Shown: in pieces, positions 32,981-45,151 of the stretch
Position numbering within the stretch: the first letter of the stretch is position 1
How the letters are laid out: the number at the start of each line of letters is the position of its first letter
Made by a program: the position numbers and the translations under genes
The notes under the pieces: generated by a model
What the model saw: only the letters and a program-made list of their open reading frames with translations
The model's database searches: none
Told to the model about the DNA's origin: nothing
Source: Mimachlamys varia
Taxonomy: Eukaryota > Mollusca > Bivalvia > Pectinida > Pectinidae
Assembly: GCA_947623455.1 (NCBI GenBank)
Contig: OX392530.1
Coordinates: 3,137,501-3,201,500 of the forward strand
Direction: 5' to 3'
DNA: 64,000 bases

Positions 32981-33172
32981 GAGCACATGGACCTAAGAAT
33001 TCCTTACAGCTAGTTTTGGACCTAAAATAGGGTGTTTAGAGTAATTTTACACATTTGGGGGTTTAAGATCAAATTTCGATAAAAATGCCCCCCCCCCCAT
33101 GTGTAAAATTACTCTAAACACCCTATTTTAGGTCCAAAACTAGCTGTAACAAATTCTCAGGTCCCTGTGCAA
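32981..33172. mobile_element. Inverted-repeat element, about 80-bp arms
   Basis: 'cagctagttttggacctaaa', 'atagggtgtttagagtaatt' (33007-33046) pairs with 'aattactctaaacaccctat', 'tttaggtccaaaactagctg' (33107-33146). Pairing continues outward with mismatches. The loop has a C run. Confidence 0.82.
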
Positions 33173-33982
33173 GTGAGCGCATACATGCTCCTTGTTTTGA
33201 ATAGTCCAGTATATTTAGATTTTTTGAATGCAGTATAATTGGGCTTGGGGCCATATGTGCTCAATTTGTATAAAACGGTGGGTGTTGGCCATCTGGAGGC
33301 AGAGGAACAGAGCCCAACAATGAGGGAAATAGAGGTAAAAACCATATCCTACCACGGGATTAAAGGCCCAATATACGAAACTTTCCGCAAAACTTGAAGT
33401 GAAAATCAAGCCTAATAACTTTTTATATTTATAGATTAAGTGAATATTGACTGATATCAGCAATATGAAAGATGAATGCTTACGCGGTTACTGGTACAGC
33501 AGCAGTTTCTTGCTAGTTATCGCTCAGGTTTATTTCGTTTTAGGCCTATTTTTCGCATGGTTATCAACTGGATTTTTGTTTCATAATTTTTTCAGAATCC
33601 CGAAAAATTGCCTGAAGTAACGTATATTGGGCCTTTAATGGATTATCCTTATCTAGTCTGGATCATCCCCTTGTCAAAGGGACTCAATTCTGTATATAAA
33701 TTAACGGTAGGTGTACATTTGAAGCTTGTTCTTACTACATCTCAAGAAATATTTTCTGATCTTTCCGAAATTTCACATGTTCACAGTACCTACTGAGGGT
33801 TTCTATATATTTAAACATATCTAGGTGAGCCATACAGCACCTCTTGTTCATGCTGTGAATTTGTCATTCCTTGATAAAGCACTGCCTGTTATGCCAGGAA
33901 AAAAACACAACCTAAAATGGTTTCCCAAATCCAAACAAATGGGTGCACACGGGAAACATATATGACCAACCTAAATGAAAAA
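33173..33982. other. No recognised gene
   Basis: Intergenic. Text near 33375-33400 and 33600-33640 ('cccaatatacgaaactttc', 'acgtatattgggcc') forms a loose inverted pair, suggesting an old element. No coding exon was seen. Confidence 0.4.
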
Positions 33983-35650
33983 AGAGGCACAATGGGCCTG
34001 GATCACTCACCTGCTATTGAACTTTAATGCAGCTACACCTAAAACATCAGCGTCTGAGATCAAAGAGAATCTGTTGAAATGAAAACTGTGACCTTGATTG
34101 GTGGGTCAAGGTCATTCATTTGAACAACTTGGTAGCCCTTCCTCCCAGCATGTTACAGGCCAATATCAGTATCCTGTGCTTTTCAGTTACTTTTTTATTT
34201 TAAAGAAGTTTCTTGAAGATAATCAAACACTTGACCTCTGTGACATTGAAAGTGGGCCAAGGTTATGCATTGAACAAACTTGGTAGCCCTTCATCTCAGC
34301 ATGCTATGGCCCAATCAGTAATCCCTGCCTTGTGGTTATGAGAAGAAGTATTTGAAGCCAGACAAGGACCGAGGGACAATGACCATGGCATAGGGGAGGT
34401 AAGCAAATAATGTAATATCTTACCCAGATCAAATCTGAGCTGTTATCCAGAAGCTTACCAAGGCACTCAAAGCACCAACGATAAGCATCATGTCCTTTAT
34501 CACAAAGAAGTAAATATATGTGCACATCTTCAAAAAGAAGTTGTATTATATAAGACACATCACCTCTGAGGCTTGTGTATAAAAAAATCAAAAGAGAATG
34601 AAAGTGATCCTCAGTAGATCTGAAACAAGGAGGGAAAGCATTTATGAAATTACCTGGTAAATATCACTTAACTCTGTTAGAAATCTGACAAGAACTATAT
34701 CCTTTCCATATTCCTTGACATAATTATTTCAGTATGTAGGACACTTCTCTGATTTTTGACACAAGAGGCCAAGAGGACCTGTATTGCTCAACTTAGTCTG
34801 TATACCCTGCAATGCTATATGTATGGCTATGGGTTCACCACCTCACATTTCAGAGTTATGGTCGAGAAATTAAGTCCTTTTATGTCCCTGCGGGCGTCAA
34901 TACTTAAAATATTTTAATTGCGTTTGTCTCTTGATACACAGCAATAATATAACAAGAGGTCCATGGGCTTTAACAGTCCTGTGACTTTAAAGACAAACCA
35001 GCTATATAATGCTTTGTAGGTAAATGCTTAATTTTTTTAAAGATAATAACATATTTGACCTCTGTGACTTTTTAAGAGGGTCAATGAACAAACTTGGTAC
35101 CACTTCATCCCAGCATATTGACAGCAAAATATTAGTAACCTTGGCCTTTTAGTGACTGAAAAGAATTGTTTGAAGAAAGATTTTCATATTTTATCCATGT
35201 AACCTTGAAATTTTGTCAAGGTCATTCATTTGAACAAACTTCGTAGCTCTTCATGCAGGTGTGCTACAGGAAAAATATCTGTTCTCTAGGCCTTAAGGTT
35301 ATGATGAAGAAGTTGCTTGGGGATTTTTTTACACATGACCCCTGTGACCATGGATGTAGGTCAAGGTCAATCATTTGAACAAAATGTGTAGCCCTTCATT
35401 CAAGCATGCTACAGGCCAAATAACTGTACCCCAGGTCTTTTAGCTATTTAGCAGAAGTTTCTTGAAGATTTTAAGACATTTGACCCCTGAAACCTTGAAA
35501 GTAGGTCAAAATCATTCATTATAACAAATTAATAGCCCTTCATCCAAGCAAGCTACATGCATAATATCAGCACTTTAGGCCTTTCAGTTAGTGAAGAGGA
35601 ATTGTTTATGCACAGTGGACAGTGCATGACGACAGACGAAGTACGATGGC
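33983..35650 (+). repeat. Degenerate tandem-core elements (several old copies)
   Basis: Element starts are visible at 33983 ('agaggcacaatgggcctg'), 34761 ('acaagaggccaagagg') and 34952 ('acaagaggtccatgggc'). Core units contain 'ttgaacaaacttggtagccc', 'cagcatgctac' and TGACCTTGA or TCAAGGTCA. Heavy divergence means this is an older relative of 46971-50448. Confidence 0.65.
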
Positions 35651-36052
35651 CAAATCACCCAGGGCTTTATCATGGGGTTTTGGGAATTGGCCCCCGAGAT
35701 CAAATTGGGAAAATTGATCGACATAACAGTTTTTTCGGATATTTTGATAAACACTATTATAACAACTAAGTACATTATTTTTTCTAAATTACTATTTAAA
35801 GCACTGTCAGTTAAATTTAATGTCACAAGAAGCTCCTGAAGCATGTAAAACCACCAATTTTTTTCAAATTGTCTGAAATGGGAATTTTAAAGAGGAAATT
35901 TGGGAAAATCAAACCTTTTTTTCATTGGGAATTGGTCTGTTTACCCGACATAAAAATAGGGGTGATAAAGCCCTGTCACCGTTGGTCCGTCATTCTCAAA
36001 GACTTAACGGAACAGAAGACAAAGTGCATAAACTTCAGGTTTTTAAAATGAA
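35651..36052. other. 3' flank of GTF2E2, no other feature
   Basis: Unique-looking sequence beyond the presumed polyadenylation site of GTF2E2. Confidence 0.4.
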
Positions 36053-36058
36053 TTTATT
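36053..36058 (-). promoter_or_regulatory. Polyadenylation signal of GTF2E2
   Basis: AATAAA on the minus strand, about 65 bases downstream of the GTF2E2 stop codon. Position and sequence fit; cleavage site not determined. Confidence 0.55.
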
Positions 36059-36121
36059 ATTATTGAGACAACAATTATAACAACAATTTCCTGGCAATCA
36101 AAGCTATTATTAAGAGATATC

Positions 36122-36994
36122 TTAAGGTTTTTCCGAGTAATCCTCAAGAACACCTTCCAAATGTTCGTTCAATTTCTTGAATGTTTTTCTGCCTCCCTTC
36201 TTTCTCTTCTGTACGGGAGCAGCTTTTCTTAGGCCAGTGTCCTGCATAGAAGTGATGCCTTGTTTTTCTAGATACTCTTCTATCTTTTTCTCATCCAAAC
36301 CATCCACAGAAACACCTCTCCAAAGTTTTTTGAATTCCTCATCTACAGTGTAACGACAGTATTTATCGTTGTAATACAGCACCTGCTTTTTGTCCGTTGG
36401 CCGTGTCACTATGACAACGTTCTCACCGAGTGCTTTCAAAGCCTTGTCTGTGTTCGTAGTACCAAAGGATTCATCTATATCTTCTTTTAATATACCACCC
36501 ATTCCATGTAAGTCGTGTCGTTTGAGTAAGTTAAGAAAACCTTTCCTGTCTTTTATTTCATATGTCGGTCGAAACAAATACTTCTGCCCATTTTCCACCA
36601 CTTTGATTTTTGGATTATTCAACAGAGCCTCTGTGATGAGCCAGTGCCTCATTTTAGAACCAGCGTCGAGCTGATTTGTTTCATCGAGAATCTCGTCGAT
36701 TGTGAGGGAATGTCGCTCTCCTTGTTGATGTCTGTCTCGCATGTATTTCACTATTTTTGCTAGAATACCAAATTTGTACTGAGAGCTACCTTGCATCTTT
36801 TTGTAGTCGAAAGATTTAGGCTTTGGAGCACTACTACTTTCTGTAGGCTTGGGTCGAGAAAAGTTCGAAGATTTAGACTTTTTTGAAGATCTGTCATCAT
36901 TTTCGTGTTTTGATTTCTTCCGTTTTTCAACTGTAGGCTGTGCTTTTGCTCTTTCCAAGAAAGCCTTTCTTTCTTTCAAAAGTGCTGGATCCAT
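36122..36994 (-). CDS. GTF2E2: General transcription factor IIE subunit 2 (TFIIE beta)
   Basis: 290 codons in one exon, close to the ~291 residues of the animal protein. TFIIE beta pairs with TFIIE alpha in the RNA polymerase II pre-initiation complex and helps recruit TFIIH and open the promoter. Recognised by MDPALLKERKAFLERA at the start, a Lys/Ser-rich linker (about 25-65), SSQYKFGILAKIVKYM and LTIDEILDETNQL opening the tandem winged-helix core, NNPKIKVVENGQKYLF, GILKEDIDESF, the conserved EEFKKLWRGVSVD, EEYLEKQGITSMQ, and a basic C-terminus ending near LNEHLEGVLEDYS. The start is ATG at 36994; an open frame upstream is cut by the acceptor TTTCATTTCAG at 37014-37004, so the 5' UTR is split and the extra 21 residues are not coding. 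Confidence 0.96.
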   Translation of the reverse strand: MDPALLKERKAFLERAKAQPTVEKRKKSKHENDDRSSKKSKSSNFSRPKPTESSSAPKPKSFDYKKMQGSSQYKFGILAKIVKYMRDRHQQGERHSLTIDEILDETNQLDAGSKMRHWLITEALLNNPKIKVVENGQKYLFRPTYEIKDRKGFLNLLKRHDLHGMGGILKEDIDESFGTTNTDKALKALGENVVIVTRPTDKKQVLYYNDKYCRYTVDEEFKKLWRGVSVDGLDEKKIEEYLEKQGITSMQDTGLRKAAPVQKRKKGGRKTFKKLNEHLEGVLEDYSEKP

Positions 36995-37014
36995 TTTCAA
37001 TCTGAAATGAAAGA

Positions 37015-37224
37015 GAGTCATCATTACCAAATATATATTTGGAAAGCTCCAATGCATTAAGATATGTCTGCTTCTGGAAATCTATGTTACAGAATTACTG
37101 CATCATCCTATGACAAATGACAATGTACAATATATATGCCCTATCATATTTTACACATTTTATTCTCACAGATTTGTTGGCCTTTGATTCTCATCAGTAG
37201 CCCTTGCCTGTTAAAACCTGGCAG
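37015..37224. other. 5' intron or flank of GTF2E2
   Basis: Sequence above the 5' UTR acceptor. No first exon could be placed. Confidence 0.4.
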
Positions 37225-37592
37225 CCATGGTTACATCCTCGATATCCAGGGGTTGTGTTACGCACAACTGCACTTTCTACACCACTGAAATATGTCATGA
37301 CGCATAACTGAAAGCACAAAGAAAGCAGTTTGGTTGGTCAGAGGTATAAAAACAACTGACCAATCCATCGCTAGGCTGATACTTGTCGTTTCAAACTTAC
37401 AAAGGAGTGACAACTGAATTCAAAGCCTGTCAAATGTAACCGTTTTGTAACTGTGAGATTTGTTTGATGTACATAAAAAGATCGAGCTAAAGTCAACATC
37501 AACAAGGTGACCCACAGAGCCTTCAGTTTTGCTATGACATACTCCAGGGGTGTAGAGAGTTACCTTCTGGATATCGAGGATACAATGGTTAT
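37225..37592. mobile_element. Foldback element, minimal copy
   Basis: Left 'tacatcctcgatatccaggg' (37233) and right 'ctggatatcgaggata' (37567) are inverted, as are 'atgtcatgacgcataactga' and 'tcagttttgctatgacat'. Same family as 15046-15622, with one unit at each end and no tandem expansion. Confidence 0.75.
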
Positions 37593-38111
37593 AAAGAAGA
37601 GTTTTGATGTTACTTGAAAGTGAAAACAGTAATTTTATTGAAGTTTTTTACTTTTCTATAAACAACACATGAGCAGTAATATTTAGTGTAGAAAAGTTTA
37701 GTTTTCCATTTGAAAATTTTAAGAAATTAAAAAGAACAATCTGTCACTTTAAAAACCACTACCAATGCATTACCCATTATTTATGCAGAAGTGTTGAAAG
37801 CAAACCAAATGCTAGCTGTTCTATTCATTTTAATGGACAAAGCTCTTTTCATAACCTTGTGCGATTCCCTAATCCAAACACATACCGGTATGGAATCGCC
37901 ATGTAAGTGTGATTGCGATCTCGTTACCAACCTAAATTGTGCAATGCAGAGCCACTAATATAAGTAGGTAACAGAAATACAGGACATGTCCTACCAGAAA
38001 AATCTAACAACATCAGGTTTGTTACAATATAAAATATAGTATGCGATCGACAAGTTGGACTATGGATGAATGCTTCAGCCTTCAACACTCTGTATCACTA
38101 AAGGATATTCT
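37593..38111. other. No recognised feature
   Basis: A/T-rich sequence; nothing was recognised. Confidence 0.5.
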
Positions 38112-38765
38112 AAACAAGAGGTGCAATGGGCCTGAATCGCTCACTTGCTTTACTTGTATATCATTAAAGTGGACAAAAATACAGCTACAAACAAATTGAG
38201 TCTGATTCAAAAGAACAAATTGATCATGTGACATCCTGATAATCAAACAATGTAAGGAACAATATGACTTTATAGCATGTTATCCCAGCATGCTACTGGC
38301 TCAATATCAGTACCCAGGGCTTTTTGGTTAGTAAGAAAAAGTTGTTTGAAGATTTTAAGACATTTGATTCATTACTTTAAAAGTAGATCAAGGTCATTCA
38401 TGTAAATAAATTAAAACTGGTGGTCACTTCTTCCCAGCATACTACAGACAAAATATCAGTACCATAGGACTTTTGTTTCCCAGAAATTGCTTGAATACTA
38501 TCACATTTGACCCCTGTGACCTTGAAAAGGGGTCAAGGTCAATTATTTACACAAACTTGGTAGCACTTCATCCAAGTATGCTTCTGGTCAAATTTTAGTA
38601 AATTTGCCTGTTTGAGAAAAAGTAGCTTGAACATTTTAATATGGTATGTACATTTACCCTGGGCCTTTTGGTTAGGAGAAGTTGTTTGTAGATTTAAACG
38701 CTTTTGTGCCATGTGACCTTGAAAGTAGGTCAAGGTCATTAATTTGAATAAACTTGATTTGAAGT
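38112..38765 (+). repeat. Degenerate tandem-core element
   Basis: Starts 'aacaagaggtgcaatgggcc', then 'gaatcgctcacttgc'. Four eroded core units follow with 'cagcatgctac', 'gttgtttgaagattttaaga' and TGACCTTGA/TCAAGGTCA. The right hairpin is missing. Confidence 0.65.
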
Positions 38766-39480
38766 TCTGCCTTTCCTTTTATCATGACTGAATCCAAGGG
38801 AATGACTAATAAATACGCACAACAAACAATAAGTCTGAATTCTGGTTGCTAAAAATCATGTAAATGCATGGCAGGGCCAGAGCGTTGTTGGAACCCGGGA
38901 CCTTCCCAACTCTAGACAGCAGCTCGGCAATAAACAAATTGAGCTATATACATGTATATAGTGGCTGATGACTGCATGCCCATCGCAGACCTAGTCCAGC
39001 AATATTCCTCTCTTTTTCAGTCTTCATCCCTGGAGACAAAAATATTTACAGCCAAGATTCGGGTCTCCTTTTAATTTGCCAAGCATACCTTATGTACACC
39101 TACAGTCTGCACATAGTAGGATGGTGTGATGCAGATACGGTACCAGCAGGATCCTTGGCTCTACATTCCGATACCTACTTTACTAATATCTACTAGATAC
39201 TGATGTTAATTGTTACATGTATTTAGTTTTCTTGCTAATAAAATCTGAAAACTAGAGTTTGGGAGGCCCTCGGTTCAAATCTTGGTCTAGCCATTTGAAT
39301 TATTTGTAAGTACAGGATTGTTTGATTGACATTACAATATTTGGGGATGAGTTGGTTATTAAATGTTTAGCCTAGCGAGCTTCATGCAATATAGATGTAA
39401 CCGCTTAACTTTATATGTGTTTACCTATAAACCTTACACACACCTGATGTTTGCTTACTAACACGAGCTGGAAATAATAA
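38766..39480. other. Spacer with tRNA-like SINE relics
   Basis: Near 38876-38945 ('ccagagcgttgttggaaccc', 'gggaccttcccaactctag') and 39256-39296 ('gggaggccctcggttcaaat') are B-box-bearing tRNA-derived fragments. No gene was seen. Confidence 0.45.
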
Positions 39481-41013
39481 ACAAGAGGCCCAATGGGCCT
39501 GCATCGCTCACCTGGTATCAATCTCTGACTTATTTTATAGTGTAACCCTAAAGTCCCCTTAAAATCTTTTACTGTAAGACATTCAGAAGAACATCTTAAG
39601 ATTTAAACATATTTTACCCCTGTGACCTTATAAGACAACATCATTTTCATTTTCAAATTTTGTTTGACTTCATCCCAGGACGCTACAAGACAAATATCAT
39701 ATCTCTAGGCATTTCGGTTTATCAGAAGAAGTCGCTCAAAGCTTTTAACTACTGATTTGACCACTGTGACCTTTAATATGGGTCAAGATCATTTTCCTTC
39801 CCAAAGTTTGTCGTGCTTCATCCAAGGAACCTTTCAGCCAAATATCATGCTTCCAGGGCTTTTGGTATTTCAGAAGAAGTCGTTTAAAGGTTTTCACAGA
39901 TTTGACCCCTGTGACCTTGAATATAGGTCAAGGTCATTTCTTTTCGCAAACTTTGTCGGGCTTCATCCAAGGAACCTTTCAGCCAAATATCATGCTTCTA
40001 GGGCTTTTGGTATTTCAGAAGAAGTCGCTTTTAAGGTTTTAACAGATTTGACCCTTGTGACCTTGAATATAAGTCAAGGTCATTTCTTTTCGCAAACTTT
40101 GTTGGGCTTCGTCCAAGGAACCTTTCAGCCAAATATCATGCTTCTAGGGCTTTTGGTATTTCAGAAGAAGTCGTTTAAAGGTTTTAACAGATTTGACCCC
40201 TGTGACCTTGAATATAAGTAAAGGTCATTTCTTTTCGCAAACTTTGTCGGGCGTCATCCAAGGAACCTTTCAGCCAAATATCATGCTTCTAGGACTTTTG
40301 GTATTTCAGAAGAAGTCGTTTAAAGGTTTTCACAGATTTGACCTTTGTGACCTTGAATATAGGTCAAGGTCATTTCTTTTCGCAAACTTTGTCGGGCTTC
40401 ATCCAAGGAACCTTTCAGTCAAATATCATGCTTCTGGGGCTTTTGGTATTTCAGAAGAAGTCGTTTAAAGGTTTTAACAGATTTGACCCTTGTGACCTTG
40501 AATATACGTCAAGGTCATTTCTTTTCGCAAACTTTGTCGGGCTTCATCCAAAAAAACCTTTCAGCCAAATACCATGTTTCTAGGGCTTTTTGTATTTCAG
40601 AAGAAGTTGTTTAAAGTTTAAAATAGATTTTACCTCACTGTGACCTTGAATATTGGTCAAGGTCGTTTCTTTTCGCAAACTTTATTTGGCTCCATCCACG
40701 GAAGCTTCTGGTCAAATATGAAGTCTCTATGCCTGACGGTATTTTAGAAGAAGTTGTTTGAAGGTTTCGACATGTTTGACCCCGGTGACCTTGAAATTAG
40801 GTCAAAGTGATTTTTTTTCGCAAACTTTGTTCAGCTCCTTCCAAGATATCTACCAGCCAAATTTCATGTCCCTGGGCCTTTCAGTATTTTAGAAGAAGTC
40901 GTTTAAAGGAAAAAGTTGACGGACGCAGGACGGACGGACGGACGACGGACGGACGACGGACGCTGCACCATCACATAAGCTCACTTGGCCCTTCGGGCCA
41001 GGTGAGCTAAAAA
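39481..41013 (+). mobile_element. Tandem-core element with terminal hairpins (type A), copy 2
   Basis: Same ends as 16737-18482 (ACAAGAGGCCCAATGGGCCT; GCTCACTTGGCCC/GGGCCAGGTGAGC then TAAAAA) and the same order of sub-types of the 145-bp unit. It has about one and a half units fewer. Its GACGGACG tract is longer (40919-40962). High similarity of the non-repeated ends shows both are recent copies of one source. Confidence 0.82.
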
Positions 41014-41289
41014 TGAAGATGTGCCTACTGAAATCCTGTAGTTAAATGGATCCACGGGCCTCTTCTGTCATCAAATTTATAATTTCCAGAGAAGATATCT
41101 ATGAGTATCTAATAAGGCCTACAATACCACAATCTGCCCGTCGGGACAGATTATATCACAGGGATATGTATAGACTTATATGATGTTTGATTTATGAAAC
41201 AGATATATATGTCCCTCCATGTGATTATATTGTTGTGTGGCAGATCTTGATTGTACATTGGATTTTAGTCACCTTCTAGCTTCAAGCAA
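41014..41289. other. No recognised feature
   Basis: Short intergenic stretch. A small palindrome 'tctgcccgtcgggacaga' occurs at 41132-41149. Confidence 0.4.
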
Positions 41290-41385
41290 AAGGGAACTTT
41301 CATTTAGCTCAGTGGTAGAGTGTCAAACAAGGAACCTGGAGATTGAGGGTTCGATCCCCAGTGGAAGTACACTATTCTCTTTTAT
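41290..41385 (+). repeat. tRNA-like SINE head
   Basis: A-box 'tagctcagtggtagagtg' (41306) and B-box 'gggttcgatcccc' (41347), 40 bp apart as in tRNAs. The anticodon and acceptor stems do not close, and 'ctcttttatcctgc' follows as in the SINE at 25553. A working tRNA is unlikely. Confidence 0.55.
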
Positions 41386-41529
41386 CCTGCAACCACCACA
41401 GATATCGGCTGACAACTACTGCAACCATTACAGTACAGATATCAGAATGCGTCCTTAGTTAAGGTTTGAAAATGGCTGCGTGTCGCGAGAATTTCTTTTT
41501 TAACTATCTATTTTTGATCATGTGACGTT

Positions 41530-41845
41530 AGGCGGCGGCCATTTTCAAACAGATGTCAGGAAACTGGTTTTGTTTTAGAAATGGTGGCGACAGTTAGTTT
41601 ACATCCTCTAGTGACTTGATTACATGTGTAGGTTAATTAGTAGAAAAATATCTGTTCTTTCCATTGATACTTAATTTACATGTGATTGAAAATGTTTCAT
41701 GTTATAAAACACGGCTTAAACAGAGACCCATGCACAGGTTGGTACTGTTTCCTATTTTATTTAAGGACGCATTCTGACTCTCGTACCCGCCTGTCGTCTA
41801 AATAATAAGCGGGTCAGAGAGTCAGAACCCTTCGGACTAGGGTTG
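41530..41845. mobile_element. Partial copy of the long inverted-repeat element
   Basis: Matches 27142-27455 ('cggccattttcaaacagatg', 'tcaggaaactggtt', 'gtgacttgatta') and ends with the right terminus 'agagagtcagaacccttcgg'. The left terminus is missing or reduced to 'gaatgcgtccttagttaa' near 41446. Confidence 0.75.
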
Positions 41846-42529
41846 GGTATAAATAGTGTGAGTGCACATGTACACATGTACACACGTATACGTAATTCAG
41901 TAGCCAGACGGATGCGTTCAGTCGCAGGTCAGCACACTTTTCTCCCTCTTCTTTATTTCTCCATGTAAGCGTGAGGTAGTGTAGTGCTCTCTAGGACGGG
42001 TGGTTATGTAGAGTAATGAAGTATATATATAGTAGTTACTGGGGTAGGATACATTATTGTAGGTATACCACAGGCACTAGCCTCATCTGTCAAACACCTA
42101 TATTCTATAATATATGGGTATACTAAGCTATGAATGTGTATTGTGCGAGTTATTAACTGTATGTGCATGCTACTCGTAATATCCACGGGGTATAATATAT
42201 GTCATCCTGAATGTGTGTTTGCCTTTATTCCTTATTTACATTAGTGATACGTACGGAACTATCCTGAGTGCAGAACCTGGGTAAGTAAGTGTGTTACAAT
42301 CTCGCCTGTTACACAGTTGTAATAATGGGATGTTACAGTATATTTTAACCAGGAGAGATATCAATACCCTGTCTCGTCAGAAGCTACGTTACAGCAGATA
42401 TTTGTCACGAACAGTAAACAAAGAGCTCGTTACGCTAGTATCAAACTTCTACCTTTTATCAGTGATCCAAGTTGTTTTCTGTTTTCGTCCGGCGTCTGCA
42501 AAGCGTCTGAATGACTATGATTCATCAAT
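41846..42529. other. No recognised gene
   Basis: Intergenic. No supported exon was found, although small ORFs occur. Confidence 0.45.
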
Positions 42530-42618
42530 AAGTTGTGGACAGCACGCCGCAGATTCGTATTTTTTTACCGGAAATAAGTAAATGAAAGTGAAAGTTCAAT
42601 GCTACCAAATGTTCGTAT
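42530..42618. repeat. Copy of the 59.6-kb element arm
   Basis: 'gttgtggacagcacgccgca', 'gattcgtatt', 'ttaccggaaataagtaaatg' and 'aaagttcaatgctacc' recur inverted at 59618-59690. This is one arm of the inverted-repeat element described there. Confidence 0.75.
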
Positions 42619-44555
42619 CTTTGTTGTCTTATAGTTTGTTTTCCGCGATTTCCTTCCATTACTTCACATACAAAAATGATCGTGGGTTGCCAGAACTAGC
42701 TATGCCCAACCATTTTTCTGCATTATTTGGAAGTATGTAGTAGTTTTATTTTTGAAGAGTATCATCACCTGATTATGAAACAACAATCAGAACAATTTTA
42801 TCTTAAAAATTGAATTTTTAGTGAATTTTCGAAAATCGGAAATTTTGATCTTCAAAGGTGAGATTTCCAAAAAAAACTCAAAAAAGCGTATACAACCCAT
42901 AACTTCGAAAATACTTCTGTTAAAACAAAAAAACATCAACCAGAATTTAAGTCACATTATATTCTGATTTAAAAAGCAGCACAACTATTCTAAAAAATAT
43001 CTACAGCTTGGATATTGATAACATAAATTAATGGAATTGACATACGTATATATATATATATATATATAAATAAAGCAGTCCACAAACTGATGTCATTAAA
43101 CGTAATACAATATATATACTTGTTTTAATATATTATAAGTAAATGCAATACTTATATGTAGCTGGATGAATAAAACTATTAAAATGATTAGAAAAAATCA
43201 GGGACGTATATACGTCCCTGGAAAAAATGTTCTTCTATTTAACTTAAAACATTAAAATTTTTAATTTACACTTGTAATAATTGAAACATTTAAAATGTCT
43301 TTGATGGTATATATGATTCATATGTCATGTCTTATACAAGTCTTTGGCAGCAATATTACAGATGTTATTTTTGTAATACCTGTATGTGATACACTGATAG
43401 TAAATATTTGTTTAACATCTGTCCACAATACTGAATAAACCATGTTTATTTTGATATTATTGAGATGTATAAGTGTTTATCATTCATTTGTCATCCTTTT
43501 ACATTTGGGGGGGGGGGGGGGGGACATTTGGGTATAACTTGATGATTGATTTAGCTATTTAAGTAGAAAAGAATTTAAAATTTGGTTGAACGTTGCATCA
43601 TTTGCACCCAAGGACCGGAGTACCTAGTGAAGCCACTAGTAATAGACTTAAATATGATCAAAATATCCTCATCAACTGAACATTTCTCTTGGAGTCTTTC
43701 AAATGCTGAGGGGAAACATCTACAATAACCATAATAAAAAAAATATATATACCCCTGTGTGATCAAATTCAATATTAAAATGGGCTTAAAAATCAGATAA
43801 TCTTCCTGACGTCCAATTTAAAATGTATTATAGTTTAAGTTTGTTATCTATAGTGGCCTGGGGTTTGTCATTTATCATAAATAAGGATAATGAGAGGAGT
43901 TTAAGAAATTGTACATGAACCTCATTTTCAATTTTTAGTTTTTTGAACGATTTTCATTATTTAATTTGCTAAGGTTATATCTGGTAGACTGCTTTAAACA
44001 GTTGATAGGCATAACAGTTAGAAAAACATTTGCTTACATCAAGCAAGATAATATTATTGATGTGCATAATATTATATAAATGTTGTAATCATCTTACTCA
44101 ACTGTATATCAATTATGACATCAAGTATCTGTAAATTGTACAGCAAAACTGCTGTGAAATATTCAATCTGAAATTTAATTTGGATCCACACATGTAAACA
44201 ACTTAAGCAAACGATTTAATTCATTTCATTTGTCTCATTCTGACTGAAAACATACGTGCAACAAACTTATAAACGATAGTGATCTTCACAAATAAGAATG
44301 ATATATTTTAAACCAACGAAACCAGCTGTGGTTCGAATAATTTAAGCCAGCAACTTCACGGAAATAATCTAAGTCCAAATGGATAAACAAAATAAATAAT
44401 AAACAAAACAAATAAATAACCAAACATCAAAATAATAAATATATAATTTAATTTGGCCTAAATATTAAGGAATATTTACAGTCTACACTGATATTCACTC
44501 GATAACCATTGTACTGCAAACTAGAGTTATTTTCCAGTAACTATACTTGAGAACG
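42619..44555. other. No gene; AT and poly-G simple repeats
   Basis: A/T-rich sequence with (AT)n at about 43047-43068 and an 18-base G run at about 43507-43524. At 43197-43221 a small palindrome centres on 'gggacgtatatacgtccc'. No coding exon was seen. Confidence 0.5.
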
Positions 44556-44565
44556 TGCACAGTTT

Positions 44566-44690
44566 CTATGACGTCAACAACAGTACATGTGGGCAGAGCT
44601 ATGCAAATTATCCCGTTTGAATCACAATTGTATGACGTCATTAACAAATGACATGGGCGGGGCTAGCTACGGCTTATGCAAACTTCATGC
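44566..44690. promoter_or_regulatory. Duplicated CRE / GC-box / octamer module
   Basis: Two tandem copies of a module: TGACGTCA (44569-44576 and 44633-44640), a GC box (degenerate GGGCAGAGC at 44591, GGGCGGGGC at 44655-44663), and an octamer-like ATGCAAAT (44601-44608) or ATGCAAAC (44676-44683). The motifs are exact; promoter function is inferred. It lies on the 3' side of the retrotransposon fragment. Confidence 0.45.
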
Positions 44691-44813
44691 TGTTACATTT
44701 TTTGAACTGTTTTCACGTTTGTAAGTTTTGAAATGAAATATATGTCTGCAGATGGGGCTAAATTGAAGAGAAAAGTTATGAACCATTTACAGGAAATACT
44801 GTAAATATAAGAA

Positions 44814-44958
44814 TTAACCTTTGATTTTGTTTAGTTTATGAGATCATAAATCCAATGGAGCAGTCGGTAAATTTAACGTAAACGCTTCGCGTTTACGCAA
44901 TTTACCTCGTGCTCCATTGGATTTATGATCTCATAAACTAAACAAAATCAAAGGTTAA
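44814..44958. repeat. Large near-perfect palindrome (about 70-bp arms)
   Basis: 'ttaacctttgattttgttta', 'gtttatgagatcataaatcc', 'aatggagca' reads inverted on the right side. The centre is 'gtaaacgcttcgcgtttac'. It lies about 200 bp beyond the stop codon of the recombinase ORF, so it may belong to the terminal region of the retrotransposon. Confidence 0.88.
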
Positions 44959-45151
44959 TCCTTAAATGATGTATAAGCATGTATCAATAGTTCATTAATG
45001 TTTACAAATTTTACAAATCATAATTCTTAATAATTGATACTTGCAAATACATCATCTCTTATACACCTTATATGGCCAAATTATATGTATTTAAACTATA
45101 TCATTCATTATACTCTACATTATTTACATTCATGTAACTTTAATTATTTCA

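Noticed and set aside
36995..37057. Upstream ATG that would extend GTF2E2 by 21 residues
   Set aside because: A strong acceptor (TTTCATTTCAG) lies between it and the ATG at 36994, and the family's N-terminus begins MDP.
42291..42581. Plus-strand ORF of 96 residues
   Set aside because: No recognised motif; its 3' part is an arm of the inverted-repeat element shared with 59.6 kb.
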